From the NCBI RefSeq assembly GCF_900109285.1, contig NZ_FNZQ01000002.1:62001-126000 (forward strand): 64,000 nucleotides of DNA, written 5' to 3'. The translations under genes and the position numbers were made by a program. The DNA is from Jannaschia helgolandensis (GTDB taxonomy: Bacteria > Pseudomonadota > Alphaproteobacteria > Rhodobacterales > Rhodobacteraceae). Below the pieces are notes generated by a model. The model did no database searches and was not told the origin of the DNA. It was given only the letters and a program-made list of their open reading frames with translations. Positions 28,941 to 37,258 of this stretch are shown here, piece after piece; the stretch's first letter is position 1, and each line of letters starts with the position of its first letter.

Positions 28941-29354
28941 GGGTTATATGTGTCAGGTCCCGTCCTTGTGGGCAGGATTTCCCAAAAACATATGATCCGT
29001 GGTTCATTATGCTCCATGTTTTGGCGGACCGCGACGTGACGGCATGGCACGGGCGGTCACATATCTCACCTCAATTTGGCTGCGACGTGCTGCACCTTCA
29101 GATCGGGCAATCAGTCTTCTGCGAACTGCGGTCGCGCGATACCCGGCAAATTCGGACACTTCAGACGGGTCGTTGAAGCGTTCGAGGAACTGGCCACCGC
29201 ATATACCGTAGTGCTGGCACGCATATCCGTCGGGCCATGAACGCGAGATTACGAAGTAACGCTCCAGCGCAGGATACTTTGCCATTTGGAGGCGGCTGCC
29301 GGGACGAATTCAGATGAAGCCCTGACAGGTTAAAAGGTCCCGATCTTAATCCAG
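28941..29354. other. intergenic region, no gene supported
   Basis: About 410 bases between the M15-like terminator and the end of the Fbp-type ATPase gene. A 92-codon minus-strand frame (29285-29007) exists, but it has no ribosome site and no recognisable domain. A CAGATGAAGCCCTGACAGG stretch near 29310 shows no clear hairpin. I see no RNA gene. Confidence 0.4.
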
Positions 29355-30419
29355 TTATGGAAACACGAAACAGCGATCCCGTCGAATCGACAGCCACATC
29401 ACCGTTCCAGGCTTCGGCAGGAACACAGCGGGCACCGTGGCCGTGACGCGGCTGGTCGCGTCGTCCATCAGAAATTCCACCAGGCTTTCTTTGCCCATGA
29501 ATCTTGCGCGCAGAACCGTTCCGCGCGCGGGCGCCCCCTCCGCAGGAGTCGGCGACGGTCCCTTGCCCGCCCGGTCGAAATCGATGCGCACATGCTGGGG
29601 CCGGAACACGATGTCGACGGCAGTCCCATCCGGCAGACCGGGGGCCAGGAACTGACCAAATGGCGTATCCGTCAATGCCCCGTAAACTTCGCCAGATAGA
29701 ACATTGATATCGCTGAAAAATGCCGCTGCTTCCCGATCAATGGGAGCATTGTAGATATTATAGGGCGCGGCCTGTTGCACGATCCGCCCGTCCCGCATCA
29801 GCGCGATTTCATCGGCCATCCGCATGGCTTCGTCCGGCTCGTGCGTGACCAGAAGAACGGCGGTCCCTTCCTCCTTCAGGACGGACAGGGTCGCGTCCCG
29901 AATCTCATCGCGCAGACGATTGTCGAGCCCCGAGAAAGGCTCATCCATAAGCATGATCTTCGGTCGCGGTGCCAGCGCGCGGGCAAGGGCCACACGCTGT
30001 TGCTCGCCACCTGACAGCTCGTGCGGATGCTTGTCTTCATACCCGACCAGATCAATGCGGGTCAGCAATTCGGCGATCCGGGCGGCCGACACCGCATCGC
30101 GTGGCAAACCGAACCCGATGTTGCGGGCGACTGAAAGATGCGGGAACAGGGCGAAGTCCTGGAACATCAGACCCACGCCCCGCGCCTCGGGCGGAACATG
30201 AGTGCGGGCATCGGCCACGATCTCGCCGTTCAACCGGACCGTTCCGGCATCCTGCCGGTCGACTCCCGCGATAATCCGCAATGTCGTCGACTTGCCACAG
30301 CCCGAGGGGCCCAGAAGACAGGTCACCTGCCCTGCCGGAACCGACAGAGAAATACCATCGACGACGTTGCGCCCACCCAGGTGGCGGACCAGTCCTTCGG
30401 TCTGCAGGCGTGGCGTCAT
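29355..30419 (-). CDS. ABC transporter ATP-binding protein, FbpC/PotA-like, orphan
   Basis: ATPase of 354 residues; start chosen at 30419 (MTPRLQTEGLVRHLGGRNVV). It has Walker [10 protein letters not shown], signature LSGGEQQRVALARAL, Walker B IMLMDEPFSGLD and the switch His in LLVTHEPDEAMRMADEI. The C-terminal 120 residues are a TOBE-type regulatory domain (FRPQHVRI). The best fit is the Fe3+ importer subfamily. No permease or binding protein lies beside it; an FbpA-type binding protein lies 15 kb away. Spermidine- or thiamine-type substrates remain possible. Confidence 0.85.
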   Translation of the reverse strand: MTPRLQTEGLVRHLGGRNVVDGISLSVPAGQVTCLLGPSGCGKSTTLRIIAGVDRQDAGTVRLNGEIVADARTHVPPEARGVGLMFQDFALFPHLSVARNIGFGLPRDAVSAARIAELLTRIDLVGYEDKHPHELSGGEQQRVALARALAPRPKIMLMDEPFSGLDNRLRDEIRDATLSVLKEEGTAVLLVTHEPDEAMRMADEIALMRDGRIVQQAAPYNIYNAPIDREAAAFFSDINVLSGEVYGALTDTPFGQFLAPGLPDGTAVDIVFRPQHVRIDFDRAGKGPSPTPAEGAPARGTVLRARFMGKESLVEFLMDDATSRVTATVPAVFLPKPGTVMWLSIRRDRCFVFP

Positions 30420-30480
30420 CGAATACCCGAGCATTAAAGTCAGGCGTGCCTAACAGCCGAATTGCAAGGGGTAAAGCGGA

Positions 30481-30912
30481 TCAGAGAACCTCGCCGACCT
30501 GCTTTTCCTGCCGGGTATAAAGATAAATCAGGAAGCTGAGCAGTATGACAAGACCCATCGTCACCCAGGGCATGACGCCACCGCCGACCAGCGCGATGAT
30601 CGTGGGGTTTGCAAAAAACGCTGCCCAGACCGCCAGCACGACAAGCGTCAGAAACGCGAACGCCGTCATCCACACTGCCGGACGCAGATGTGCCAACAGA
30701 CACAGTGACCCGATCAGGGCCAGCGTGACATGCGCCCCCCAGACACCCTGGACCCAGGCCGGCACCCCGGCGAGCCAGTTGATCTGCTCGGGCGGATACA
30801 TATCCAGCCACCCCATTCGGAGTCCGTAGGACACCATCACGTATTCTGCCAGGGAGACGAGTCCGTATCCCAGCGAGATCAATCCCATGACGTAGAAATG
30901 CCAGCGCTGCAT
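30481..30912 (-). CDS. small four-helix membrane protein, function unknown
   Basis: Predicted inner-membrane protein of 143 residues. The ATG at 30912 (MQRWHFYVMGLISLGYG) has GGAGG about 5 bases upstream. Four hydrophobic segments lie near residues 7-26, 58-77, 83-103 and 109-130, ending in a short charged tail. The Trp-rich first loop contains PPEQINWL. I do not recognise the family. It precedes the ATPase gene on the same strand with a 61-base gap, so they may be co-transcribed. Confidence 0.7.
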   Translation of the reverse strand: MQRWHFYVMGLISLGYGLVSLAEYVMVSYGLRMGWLDMYPPEQINWLAGVPAWVQGVWGAHVTLALIGSLCLLAHLRPAVWMTAFAFLTLVVLAVWAAFFANPTIIALVGGGVMPWVTMGLVILLSFLIYLYTRQEKQVGEVL

Positions 30913-31052
30913 GTCGCCTCCGCGCGTTACCTCAGAAGGGCGACTTATCACGAAAACCGACCGCTACAAACGGTTACGGGGCCCGCAGTTCAGCGCGCCC
31001 CGCTCCGTCGAAATGGCCACCTCCATTCAGGGCGCGGCCAATCAGGATGACA

Positions 31053-34000
31053 TCATTTAAGTAGCAGTTCCGCTTCCTGACGCTTGAGCATCCGTCGCGC
31101 GGCGGAATATCCCTCGCGGCCTTCCCGTTCGCGCAACTCGGGGAAGATCGCGAATATCTCCTCGCGCTGCGCCTTGCCCAGACCTTTGAGGGAGTGATCA
31201 CCGGGCTGGAAACTTTCGGTCCAGGCCCCGTCAGACAGGATGACCTCGTGATTGTCGAACATGACGTGGATATAGGTAACGTCCACCGCATCCATCCGTT
31301 CGACGCCGGGGCGTCCGACCAGATGCTTGGCCGCAACCAGAACTTCGCGCTCATCAAAGTAGAGCATGGTTTCGTCATTCGCGATCAGGACGCGGTGCTG
31401 CGGCGACACGATCATATCCCGTTCGGGCAACCCATGACCCAACGCGCCTTTTCGGACCAGAACGGCACGCAACGCGCTGTTTTCGCTCAGCTCGGTAGCA
31501 GCGATTTTACGCTTTCCGTTCCAACGGATCACCTGGATGCCATTGTCGCGGGTGATAACCCTGTCGCCGACCTCCAGTGATTCCACAGGAACTTCGCCCT
31601 GCGGCGTGGCGATCAGGGTGCCCGGCGTGAAACAGGGAACGACCGCCTCGATGTCTTCGAACTGCGCGGTCGTGTCATCGCGGAAGGTGATGATGCCGTC
31701 TTCGCGGTCGTCGGAGGTATAGGTGATGAAGGCCACGTCCGATCCGGTCAGGTCCAGAGTGTCGAAATCATCACTGCCCGAACCGCCGTCGATCATGTCG
31801 CCGGTGGTTGCGCCAAGGATCAAATCGCGATCGTCGCCAGCGGCGATCATGTCGGCGCCGTCATCACCCGAGATGGTGTCCGCACCGTCTCCGCCCTTGA
31901 TCCAGTCTACGCCGTCGCCGCCGGTGATTAGGTCATCACCATCGCCGCCACCGATCTCGTCGTCACCCTTGCCGCCGAAGATGCTGTCATCACCGTCTTC
32001 GCCCTTGATGGTGTCATTGCCACCGGCACCCTGAATGGTGTCGTTGCCGCGGCCCCCAAGGATCGAATCTTCGTTGGCGCTGCCTGAAATGGTATCATCG
32101 CCCTTGCCGCCGTCGATGGTATCGTTGCCACCGCCGCCCGAGATGGTGTCGTTGCCGTATCCGCCGGTAATGAAGTCGTTGCCGGTACCGCCCATGATAT
32201 CGTCGTTACCATCACCGCCATCGAGCGTATCGGTCCCGTCACCGCCGCGAATGGTGTCATCGTCATCGCCACCGGCAATGCTATCGTCACCTTTGCCACC
32301 AAGGATCTTGTCATTTCCCTTGCCGCCATCGATCGTATCGGTTCCGCCCGCGCCCTGTATGGTGTCGTTACCATAGCCGCCGGTGATCAAATCGTCGTTG
32401 GCGCTGCCCGAGATGCTGTCATCACCCTTACCACCGTCGATCACGTCGTCGCCGCCGCCACCTGAAATAGTGTCGTTTCCATCGCCGCCATTGAGCGTAT
32501 CCTGGCCATCTTTCCCGTCGATCTTGTCGGCACCGGCACCACCATCGACCAGATCGTCGCCGTTTCCGGCATCTACGACATCGTCGCCCTCGCCCGCATC
32601 GACTTCGTCGTTGCCTTCACCGGCAAGGATCGTGTCATTACCAGCACCCGCAACGATGATGTCGTCGTCGCCCACTTCGCCATCCAGCAGCGCATCGTTG
32701 TTGTCGACGAAATCGCCATCAGGATCACCGTCGTAACCATCGTCGATCTTGTCGTCGCCTGACGTGCCTTCGACGATGCCGTCACGTGTATCGACCGCGC
32801 CGATGACGTTCTCGATATTGATGAACCTGGCGGTCTCGCCCGTCCGCGTACCATCGTCATCCAGGAAGAAGATCGTACCGTTCTCGGCATTGTCGGCATC
32901 GTATTCGACCGCGGCATTCGCACCGGTCAGGTCCAGCGTGTCGAAATCGTCACCGCCTTCGCCGCCGTCGATCATGTCGCCCGAGGTGACATTGACGAAA
33001 TCATCGCGATCATCGCCACCCGACAGCGTATCGGCGCCGTCGGCACCCGATATCGTATCGTTTCCGGCACCGCCTTCGACCAGATCGTCGCCCTTGCCGC
33101 CGCGGATGGAATCATCTCCCGCGCCGCCGTCCACCGTATCGTTGCCGCCGGAGCCAGACAGAATGTCGTCGCCCGCGCCACCGAACATCAGGTCGTCATT
33201 GGCGCTGCCCGAAACCGAGTCGTCGCCCGCGCCGCCGTCCAGCGTATCGTCACCACCGTTACCGCGCAGGGTATCGTTGCCGTCACCGCCCAGAATGGAA
33301 TCGTTGTCGCGACCACCGTCGATCAGGTCATCACCTTCGCCACCGTCGATCGTGTCCTGACCGTTGCCGCCCGAGATGGTGTCGTTTCCGGCTCCACCTT
33401 TCAGCACATCGTCACCTTCGCCACCGTCGATGCTGTCATTGCCAGCGTCGCCGAAGATCGTGTCGTTGCCCTCGCCGCCCTCGAGCGTGTCGTCGCCGCC
33501 TTCGCCGAACAGACGGTCATTGCCCGCCTCGCCGCGCACGATATCGTCGCCGACGCCCGCGTAGACGGTATCATTGCCCGCACCGGCCAGAACCAGATCC
33601 TCGTCACCCGTGGTGCCTTCGACTCCCAGGGCGTCGTTATTGTCGATCCGGTCGCCCTGTGCATCGATATAGGCCAGGTCGATCAGCTCGCCCGCCTCAG
33701 TACCGTTGACGATACCGTCGGGCTGCATCTGAGGAGTGAACTTCAGGTTGTCGACTGCGCCGGACCCGGCCAGCTCAATCGTCATGTATTTCGCGCCGGG
33801 CGTGTCGATCTGAACGTCCTTCTGACCATTGTTGGCAGTCTTGACGCTGATCTTCTTCAGAAACTTGCCATCTTCGTCATAGAGCCTGATCCAGGCACCT
33901 TCTTCAACGTCGAGCAGCGTGATCGAGTCGACGGTAACTTCATTGTCAAAGGTGAACAGGAACTTGCCACCGCAAGCATTGTCGTCCGGGTCGCTGCTGT

Positions 34001-34229
34001 CGCGATCTTCCGACAGGATCAGAACCTTGCCCAGGTTATCAGTCTTCAGGTCCCAGTCGCCGCCGCTCGGCTTGGACGAATCGAAGATCATCGCCGGGTT
34101 CTTCGTGTCCATCGACCCGTCGTTGTTGATGCTGCCGATCGTAACGCCCTGGCTGGAATACTGGCCGTCTATGATCGTCCCGGCACTTTGATCGTTGAAA
34201 TCAATGAGGGTTTGACTGGTAATGGTCAT
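31053..34229 (-). CDS. large RTX-repeat protein with C-terminal Hint domain
   Basis: Secreted-type protein of 1058 residues. Start is supported by AAGGAG 8 bases upstream. Residues 1 to about 170 form an unrecognised beta-rich domain (SQTLIDFNDQSAGTIIDG). Two long RTX blocks of GGxGxDxL-type calcium-binding nonapeptides follow (about 205-410 and 515-800), each ending in a similar spacer with a GDMIDGG...FDTLDLTG element. A Hint_2 domain starts at C866 (VPCFTPGTLIATPQGEVPVE) and includes SPQHRVLI. There is no signal peptide, as expected for type I secretion; no HlyB/HlyD genes are here. Cargo function is unknown. Confidence 0.92.
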   Translation of the reverse strand: MTITSQTLIDFNDQSAGTIIDGQYSSQGVTIGSINNDGSMDTKNPAMIFDSSKPSGGDWDLKTDNLGKVLILSEDRDSSDPDDNACGGKFLFTFDNEVTVDSITLLDVEEGAWIRLYDEDGKFLKKISVKTANNGQKDVQIDTPGAKYMTIELAGSGAVDNLKFTPQMQPDGIVNGTEAGELIDLAYIDAQGDRIDNNDALGVEGTTGDEDLVLAGAGNDTVYAGVGDDIVRGEAGNDRLFGEGGDDTLEGGEGNDTIFGDAGNDSIDGGEGDDVLKGGAGNDTISGGNGQDTIDGGEGDDLIDGGRDNDSILGGDGNDTLRGNGGDDTLDGGAGDDSVSGSANDDLMFGGAGDDILSGSGGNDTVDGGAGDDSIRGGKGDDLVEGGAGNDTISGADGADTLSGGDDRDDFVNVTSGDMIDGGEGGDDFDTLDLTGANAAVEYDADNAENGTIFFLDDDGTRTGETARFINIENVIGAVDTRDGIVEGTSGDDKIDDGYDGDPDGDFVDNNDALLDGEVGDDDIIVAGAGNDTILAGEGNDEVDAGEGDDVVDAGNGDDLVDGGAGADKIDGKDGQDTLNGGDGNDTISGGGGDDVIDGGKGDDSISGSANDDLITGGYGNDTIQGAGGTDTIDGGKGNDKILGGKGDDSIAGGDDDDTIRGGDGTDTLDGGDGNDDIMGGTGNDFITGGYGNDTISGGGGNDTIDGGKGDDTISGSANEDSILGGRGNDTIQGAGGNDTIKGEDGDDSIFGGKGDDEIGGGDGDDLITGGDGVDWIKGGDGADTISGDDGADMIAAGDDRDLILGATTGDMIDGGSGSDDFDTLDLTGSDVAFITYTSDDREDGIITFRDDTTAQFEDIEAVVPCFTPGTLIATPQGEVPVESLEVGDRVITRDNGIQVIRWNGKRKIAATELSENSALRAVLVRKGALGHGLPERDMIVSPQHRVLIANDETMLYFDEREVLVAAKHLVGRPGVERMDAVDVTYIHVMFDNHEVILSDGAWTESFQPGDHSLKGLGKAQREEIFAIFPELREREGREGYSAARRMLKRQEAELLLK

Positions 34230-35005
34230 GGCAGTGACTCCTTAATACCGCGACATGGCGCGCAGGTCGCGCAGCAGATCGGCAGAGATAAAATGAAAAC
34301 GGACCGAGGCAATCCGGGTGACGGCACCTTCTTGGCGCTTGCAGTTCGGCGACGTCATCATGACGGCATCTCCACCCGGTCCAGTTGCGACTTTCCCGAA
34401 GGTGAGGAGATGGGCGGACCATAGATTGCGGACGCACCTGAAGGCACTTTCCCGACAGTCAGCCGCTATAAAAATGCAGAAGGGTCGGCAGACCCGCGCG
34501 CAGCCCAAAAGGCATGCGCCCGCACATTACAGGCGGCATCCATACGGATGCTCACAAGTGCGGCCGCCCCCGTGGCCAGCAGACATCACCCCCCAAAGGG
34601 CGTGCTTCCGGTGTAGCAACTGACTGCTATCGAGGAAAGCGAAATGTGGCGCAATTTAGGTTACTTGGCCACAATTGCGTCATGTCGGGGAACGTCGCGA
34701 CCGGAAATGTCCGAAAAATTCTCGAATCACGTTTCCGTAGCAGAAACAATAAGATGTGGCTCTTCGTTGCAATCACCCTTTCATCGCAGGGCGATCAGCC
34801 AATGCTGCCCTTCCTGAGTGATGTAGGCCGCAGCTTATGGCACCCATGCCGACCGGCCAGCCACATTCGCATCGTTGACGATCTGGCATCGAAATATGGC
34901 AGGATTTGGATTGGCTAAAGATGGTCTGTTTCTTTCACGGCAACCACAATTGTGACAAATTTCCTGACATCCGAAGTATTCGGAGTGTCTGATCCCCCGA
35001 AGCTT
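34230..35005. other. long AT-richer intergenic region, no gene supported
   Basis: About 780 bases upstream of the RTX-Hint gene. Composition is visibly more AT-rich than the surroundings between 34620 and 34990. Short frames exist on both strands, but none has a ribosome site plus a recognisable protein. It probably contains the RTX promoter and possibly decayed sequence. A small dyad CCGAA-GTA-TTCGG lies at 34972-34984. Confidence 0.5.
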
Positions 35006-35036
35006 CGATCGACCCGGCGGATGCCGGTGTCGATCG
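35006..35036 (-). terminator. hairpin downstream of tRNA-Leu
   Basis: CGATCGAC-CCGGC (35006-35018) pairs with GCCGG and GTCGATCG (35023-35027, 35029-35036) with a single bulged base and a 4-base loop. It begins 14 bases after the tRNA 3' end on the minus strand. No T tract follows. Confidence 0.55.
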
Positions 35037-35050
35037 GGGATGCTGTTGCC

Positions 35051-35135
35051 TGGTACCCGTGGCCGGACTCGAACCGGCAAGCCTCGCGGCGGCGGATTTT
35101 GAATCCGCTGCGTCTACCAATTCCGCCACACGGGC
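35051..35135 (-). tRNA. tRNA-Leu (anticodon CAA)
   Basis: An 85-base tRNA with encoded CCA on the minus strand. The acceptor begins GCCCGTG, the D arm is GGCGGAATTGGTAGACGC, and the anticodon stem GCGGA/TCCGC encloses TTCAAAA with anticodon CAA. A leucine-type long variable arm and the T loop GGTTCGAGTCC follow. It reads UUG codons. Confidence 0.95.
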
Positions 35136-35193
35136 CGATCAGGGACAGCGCGCGAAGCCCTAGCGGGCCATCCGCGTCTCGTCAATCGTCGCG

Positions 35194-36057
35194 CTAGAGG
35201 CTCTGCGCCGAAAACGTATCGCAGGCCTCCATGCGACCCTCCTCATAGCCTATGGCGAACCAGCCCGCCCGCTGCTCGGACGTTCCATGCGTAAAGGTGT
35301 GCGGCATCGGCACCTTGCCCTGACTGCGCTGAAGCCGGTCGTCGCCGATTTGTCGGGCGGCATTGACCGCTTCTTCGATATCACCGCGCTCCAGACTGTT
35401 GAAACGTGCCTGCGCCTCGCGGGCCCAAATGCCTGAATAGCAATCTGCCTGAAGCTCCACCCGGACAGAAATGGCGTTCGACTGCTGCTCCGACGATTGA
35501 GCCCTGATCCGGTTCGCCTGTCCCAGAATGCCCAATTCATTCTGAACGTGATGCGAAACCTCGTGGGCGATCACATAGGCGGCGGCAAAATCGCCCCCCG
35601 CGCCCAATTGCTGATCCAGTGTCGTGAAGAACGACGTGTCCAGATACGCCTTGCGGTCCGCCGGGCAATAGAATGGCCCCGTCGCGCCCGAGGCCCCGCC
35701 GCAGGGACTTTGCGTCACACCCGAAAACAACACCAGCGTGGGCGCATCGTAATTCGTGCCGACCTGCGTGCGGAACAGGTCCGCCCAGACTTCCTCGGTA
35801 TCGGCCAGCACGACGGACACGAATTCCGCCTCGCGCTGTTCGGCCTCCGAGATGGGACGCGATTGCGTGACCGATGACTGTGTGCCGCCGCCCTGCAAGA
35901 ACGGTGAGACGTCGATCCCGAAATACCAGCCAATCAGCACGACAGCTATCAGGCCCAGGCCCCCGGCCCCGCCGGTCATGCCCACGCGGCCACCCCTGCT
36001 GCGCCGCCCACGGCGGTCCTCGATGTTGCGGCTTCCCCGTCGTCCCTGCCAGCGCAT
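35194..36057 (-). CDS. neutral zinc metallopeptidase family protein (YpfJ-like)
   Basis: Predicted membrane-anchored metallopeptidase of 287 residues. The start at 36057 (MRWQGRRGSRNIEDRRG) has GGAGG about 7 bases upstream. An Arg-rich cytoplasmic N-terminus is followed by one membrane helix (about 32-50), then a periplasmic domain with the zinc motif HEVSHHVQ and two conserved Cys residues (SPCGGASG, FYCPADRKAYLD). The family is common, and its physiological substrate is not established. Confidence 0.9.
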   Translation of the reverse strand: MRWQGRRGSRNIEDRRGRRSRGGRVGMTGGAGGLGLIAVVLIGWYFGIDVSPFLQGGGTQSSVTQSRPISEAEQREAEFVSVVLADTEEVWADLFRTQVGTNYDAPTLVLFSGVTQSPCGGASGATGPFYCPADRKAYLDTSFFTTLDQQLGAGGDFAAAYVIAHEVSHHVQNELGILGQANRIRAQSSEQQSNAISVRVELQADCYSGIWAREAQARFNSLERGDIEEAVNAARQIGDDRLQRSQGKVPMPHTFTHGTSEQRAGWFAIGYEEGRMEACDTFSAQSL

Positions 36058-36126
36058 CGCCGCCCTCCGTTTTCTTCCTGTCAATCGCACTTGACCCTGC
36101 GACGGTTCCATGGGACCGGCAAGCCC

Positions 36127-36705
36127 ATGATCCGAAGCCTGTATGACTGGACCCTTTCCTGGGCTGCACACCCGAGGGCCTTGTGGGTTCTTGCTCTGGT
36201 CAGTTTCGTCGAAAGCTCGGTCTTCCCGATCCCGCCGGATATCCTGCTGATACCTATGATCATCGCCGCACCGTCACGGGCCTGGCTGATCGCTGGCGTC
36301 TGCACGGTGGCGAGCGTCCTGGGCGGGATGCTGGGATATGCCATCGGGTTCTACGCCTTCGACGCCTTGGGCGAACCGATCCTCCGCGCCCTGGGCAAGG
36401 CCGACAGTTTCGATGTCTTCCGCACCAGGTATAATGACTGGGGCGCCTGGGCTGTGCTGATCGCGGGGGTCACGCCCTTCCCCTATAAGGTCATTACCAT
36501 ATTGTCTGGTGCGACGCAGCTATCCTTGCCGGTCTTCATCGTCGCCAGCATCGTCGCACGGGGGCTGCGGTTCTTTCTGGTGGCTGCTTTGCTGTGGAAA
36601 TTCGGTGCGCCGATCCGCACATTCATTGAACGCCGGCTTGGCCTGGTATTCACCGTTTTCATGGTCTTGCTGGTGGGCGCAGTCTATCTGATGAAATTCA
36701 TATGA
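36127..36705 (+). CDS. YqaA/DedA-like (VTT domain) membrane protein
   Basis: Predicted inner-membrane protein of 192 residues, starting MIRSLYDWTLSWAAHPRAL at 36127. Motifs include FVESSVFPIPPDILLIPMI at the first helix and GAWAVLIAGVTPFPYKVITILSG, typical of the YqaA branch of SNARE-associated DedA-like proteins. Members of the wider superfamily are linked to lipid-carrier flipping. Its stop overlaps the dsbB-type start by 4 bases, so the pair is coupled. Confidence 0.87.
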   Translation: MIRSLYDWTLSWAAHPRALWVLALVSFVESSVFPIPPDILLIPMIIAAPSRAWLIAGVCTVASVLGGMLGYAIGFYAFDALGEPILRALGKADSFDVFRTRYNDWGAWAVLIAGVTPFPYKVITILSGATQLSLPVFIVASIVARGLRFFLVAALLWKFGAPIRTFIERRLGLVFTVFMVLLVGAVYLMKFI

Positions 36706-37157
36706 AACGCCTGATTGCGCTTGCCACCTCGGGCCATATCACGCTGCTGGGTGGCGCATTTCTGTTTCAGCTTGCGGGATATGCCCCCTGTGCGATGTGC
36801 ATCTGGCAGCGTTGGCCACACGCGGCTGCGATCGTGTCAGGACTGATCGCCCTGAGCGGCGTCATCCCGCGGACAATGGCGGTCCTGGCCGCACTGGCGG
36901 CCCTGACCACAAGTGCCATCGGGTTTTTCCACGCGGGCGTCGAACAGGGCTGGTGGCCCGGACCCAGCAGTTGCACCGGCAACGGCGATGGGTTGTCGTC
37001 GCTTTCGGGTGCAGACCTTCTGTCGACCGACGTGTCCGACACAATCATCATGTGCGATGATATCGTCTGGCAACTGGGCCTGACGATGGCAGGCTGGAAC
37101 GGCGTATTTTCCCTGGTACTGGCGGTGGTCTGGATCATGGCGGCGCGGCGCGCCTGA
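36702..37157 (+). CDS. disulfide bond formation protein DsbB-like
   Basis: Predicted membrane quinone oxidoreductase that reoxidises DsbA, 151 residues with four helices. The first periplasmic loop has the redox pair in YAPCAMCIWQRWPH, and the second pair lies in SSCTGNG and IIMCDD. It overlaps the YqaA-type gene by 4 bases. The protein is of normal DsbB length. Confidence 0.9.
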   Translation: MKRLIALATSGHITLLGGAFLFQLAGYAPCAMCIWQRWPHAAAIVSGLIALSGVIPRTMAVLAALAALTTSAIGFFHAGVEQGWWPGPSSCTGNGDGLSSLSGADLLSTDVSDTIIMCDDIVWQLGLTMAGWNGVFSLVLAVVWIMAARRA

Positions 37158-37258
37158 ACTTTCGGCACTTCGAGAGGTTCAGGGCGTTGAGCCTATATCC
37201 GGGGGGTGCTAGAAGAACCTTCAACCATATCTAGATCCGATCCGAGGCCGAGAATCGC

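Noticed and set aside
29007-29285. 92-codon minus-strand frame in the gap before the Fbp-type ATPase
   Set aside because: No ribosome site, no recognisable motif and an Arg-rich tail typical of chance frames.
31194-33564. Several Ser/Pro-rich frames on the plus strand
   Set aside because: They are the reverse complement of the RTX repeats, and their low complexity is inherited from the real gene.
31723-33564. Repetitive DNA that could be taken for a CRISPR or satellite array
   Set aside because: The period is that of 9-residue RTX repeats within one reading frame; units are degenerate and there are no spacers.
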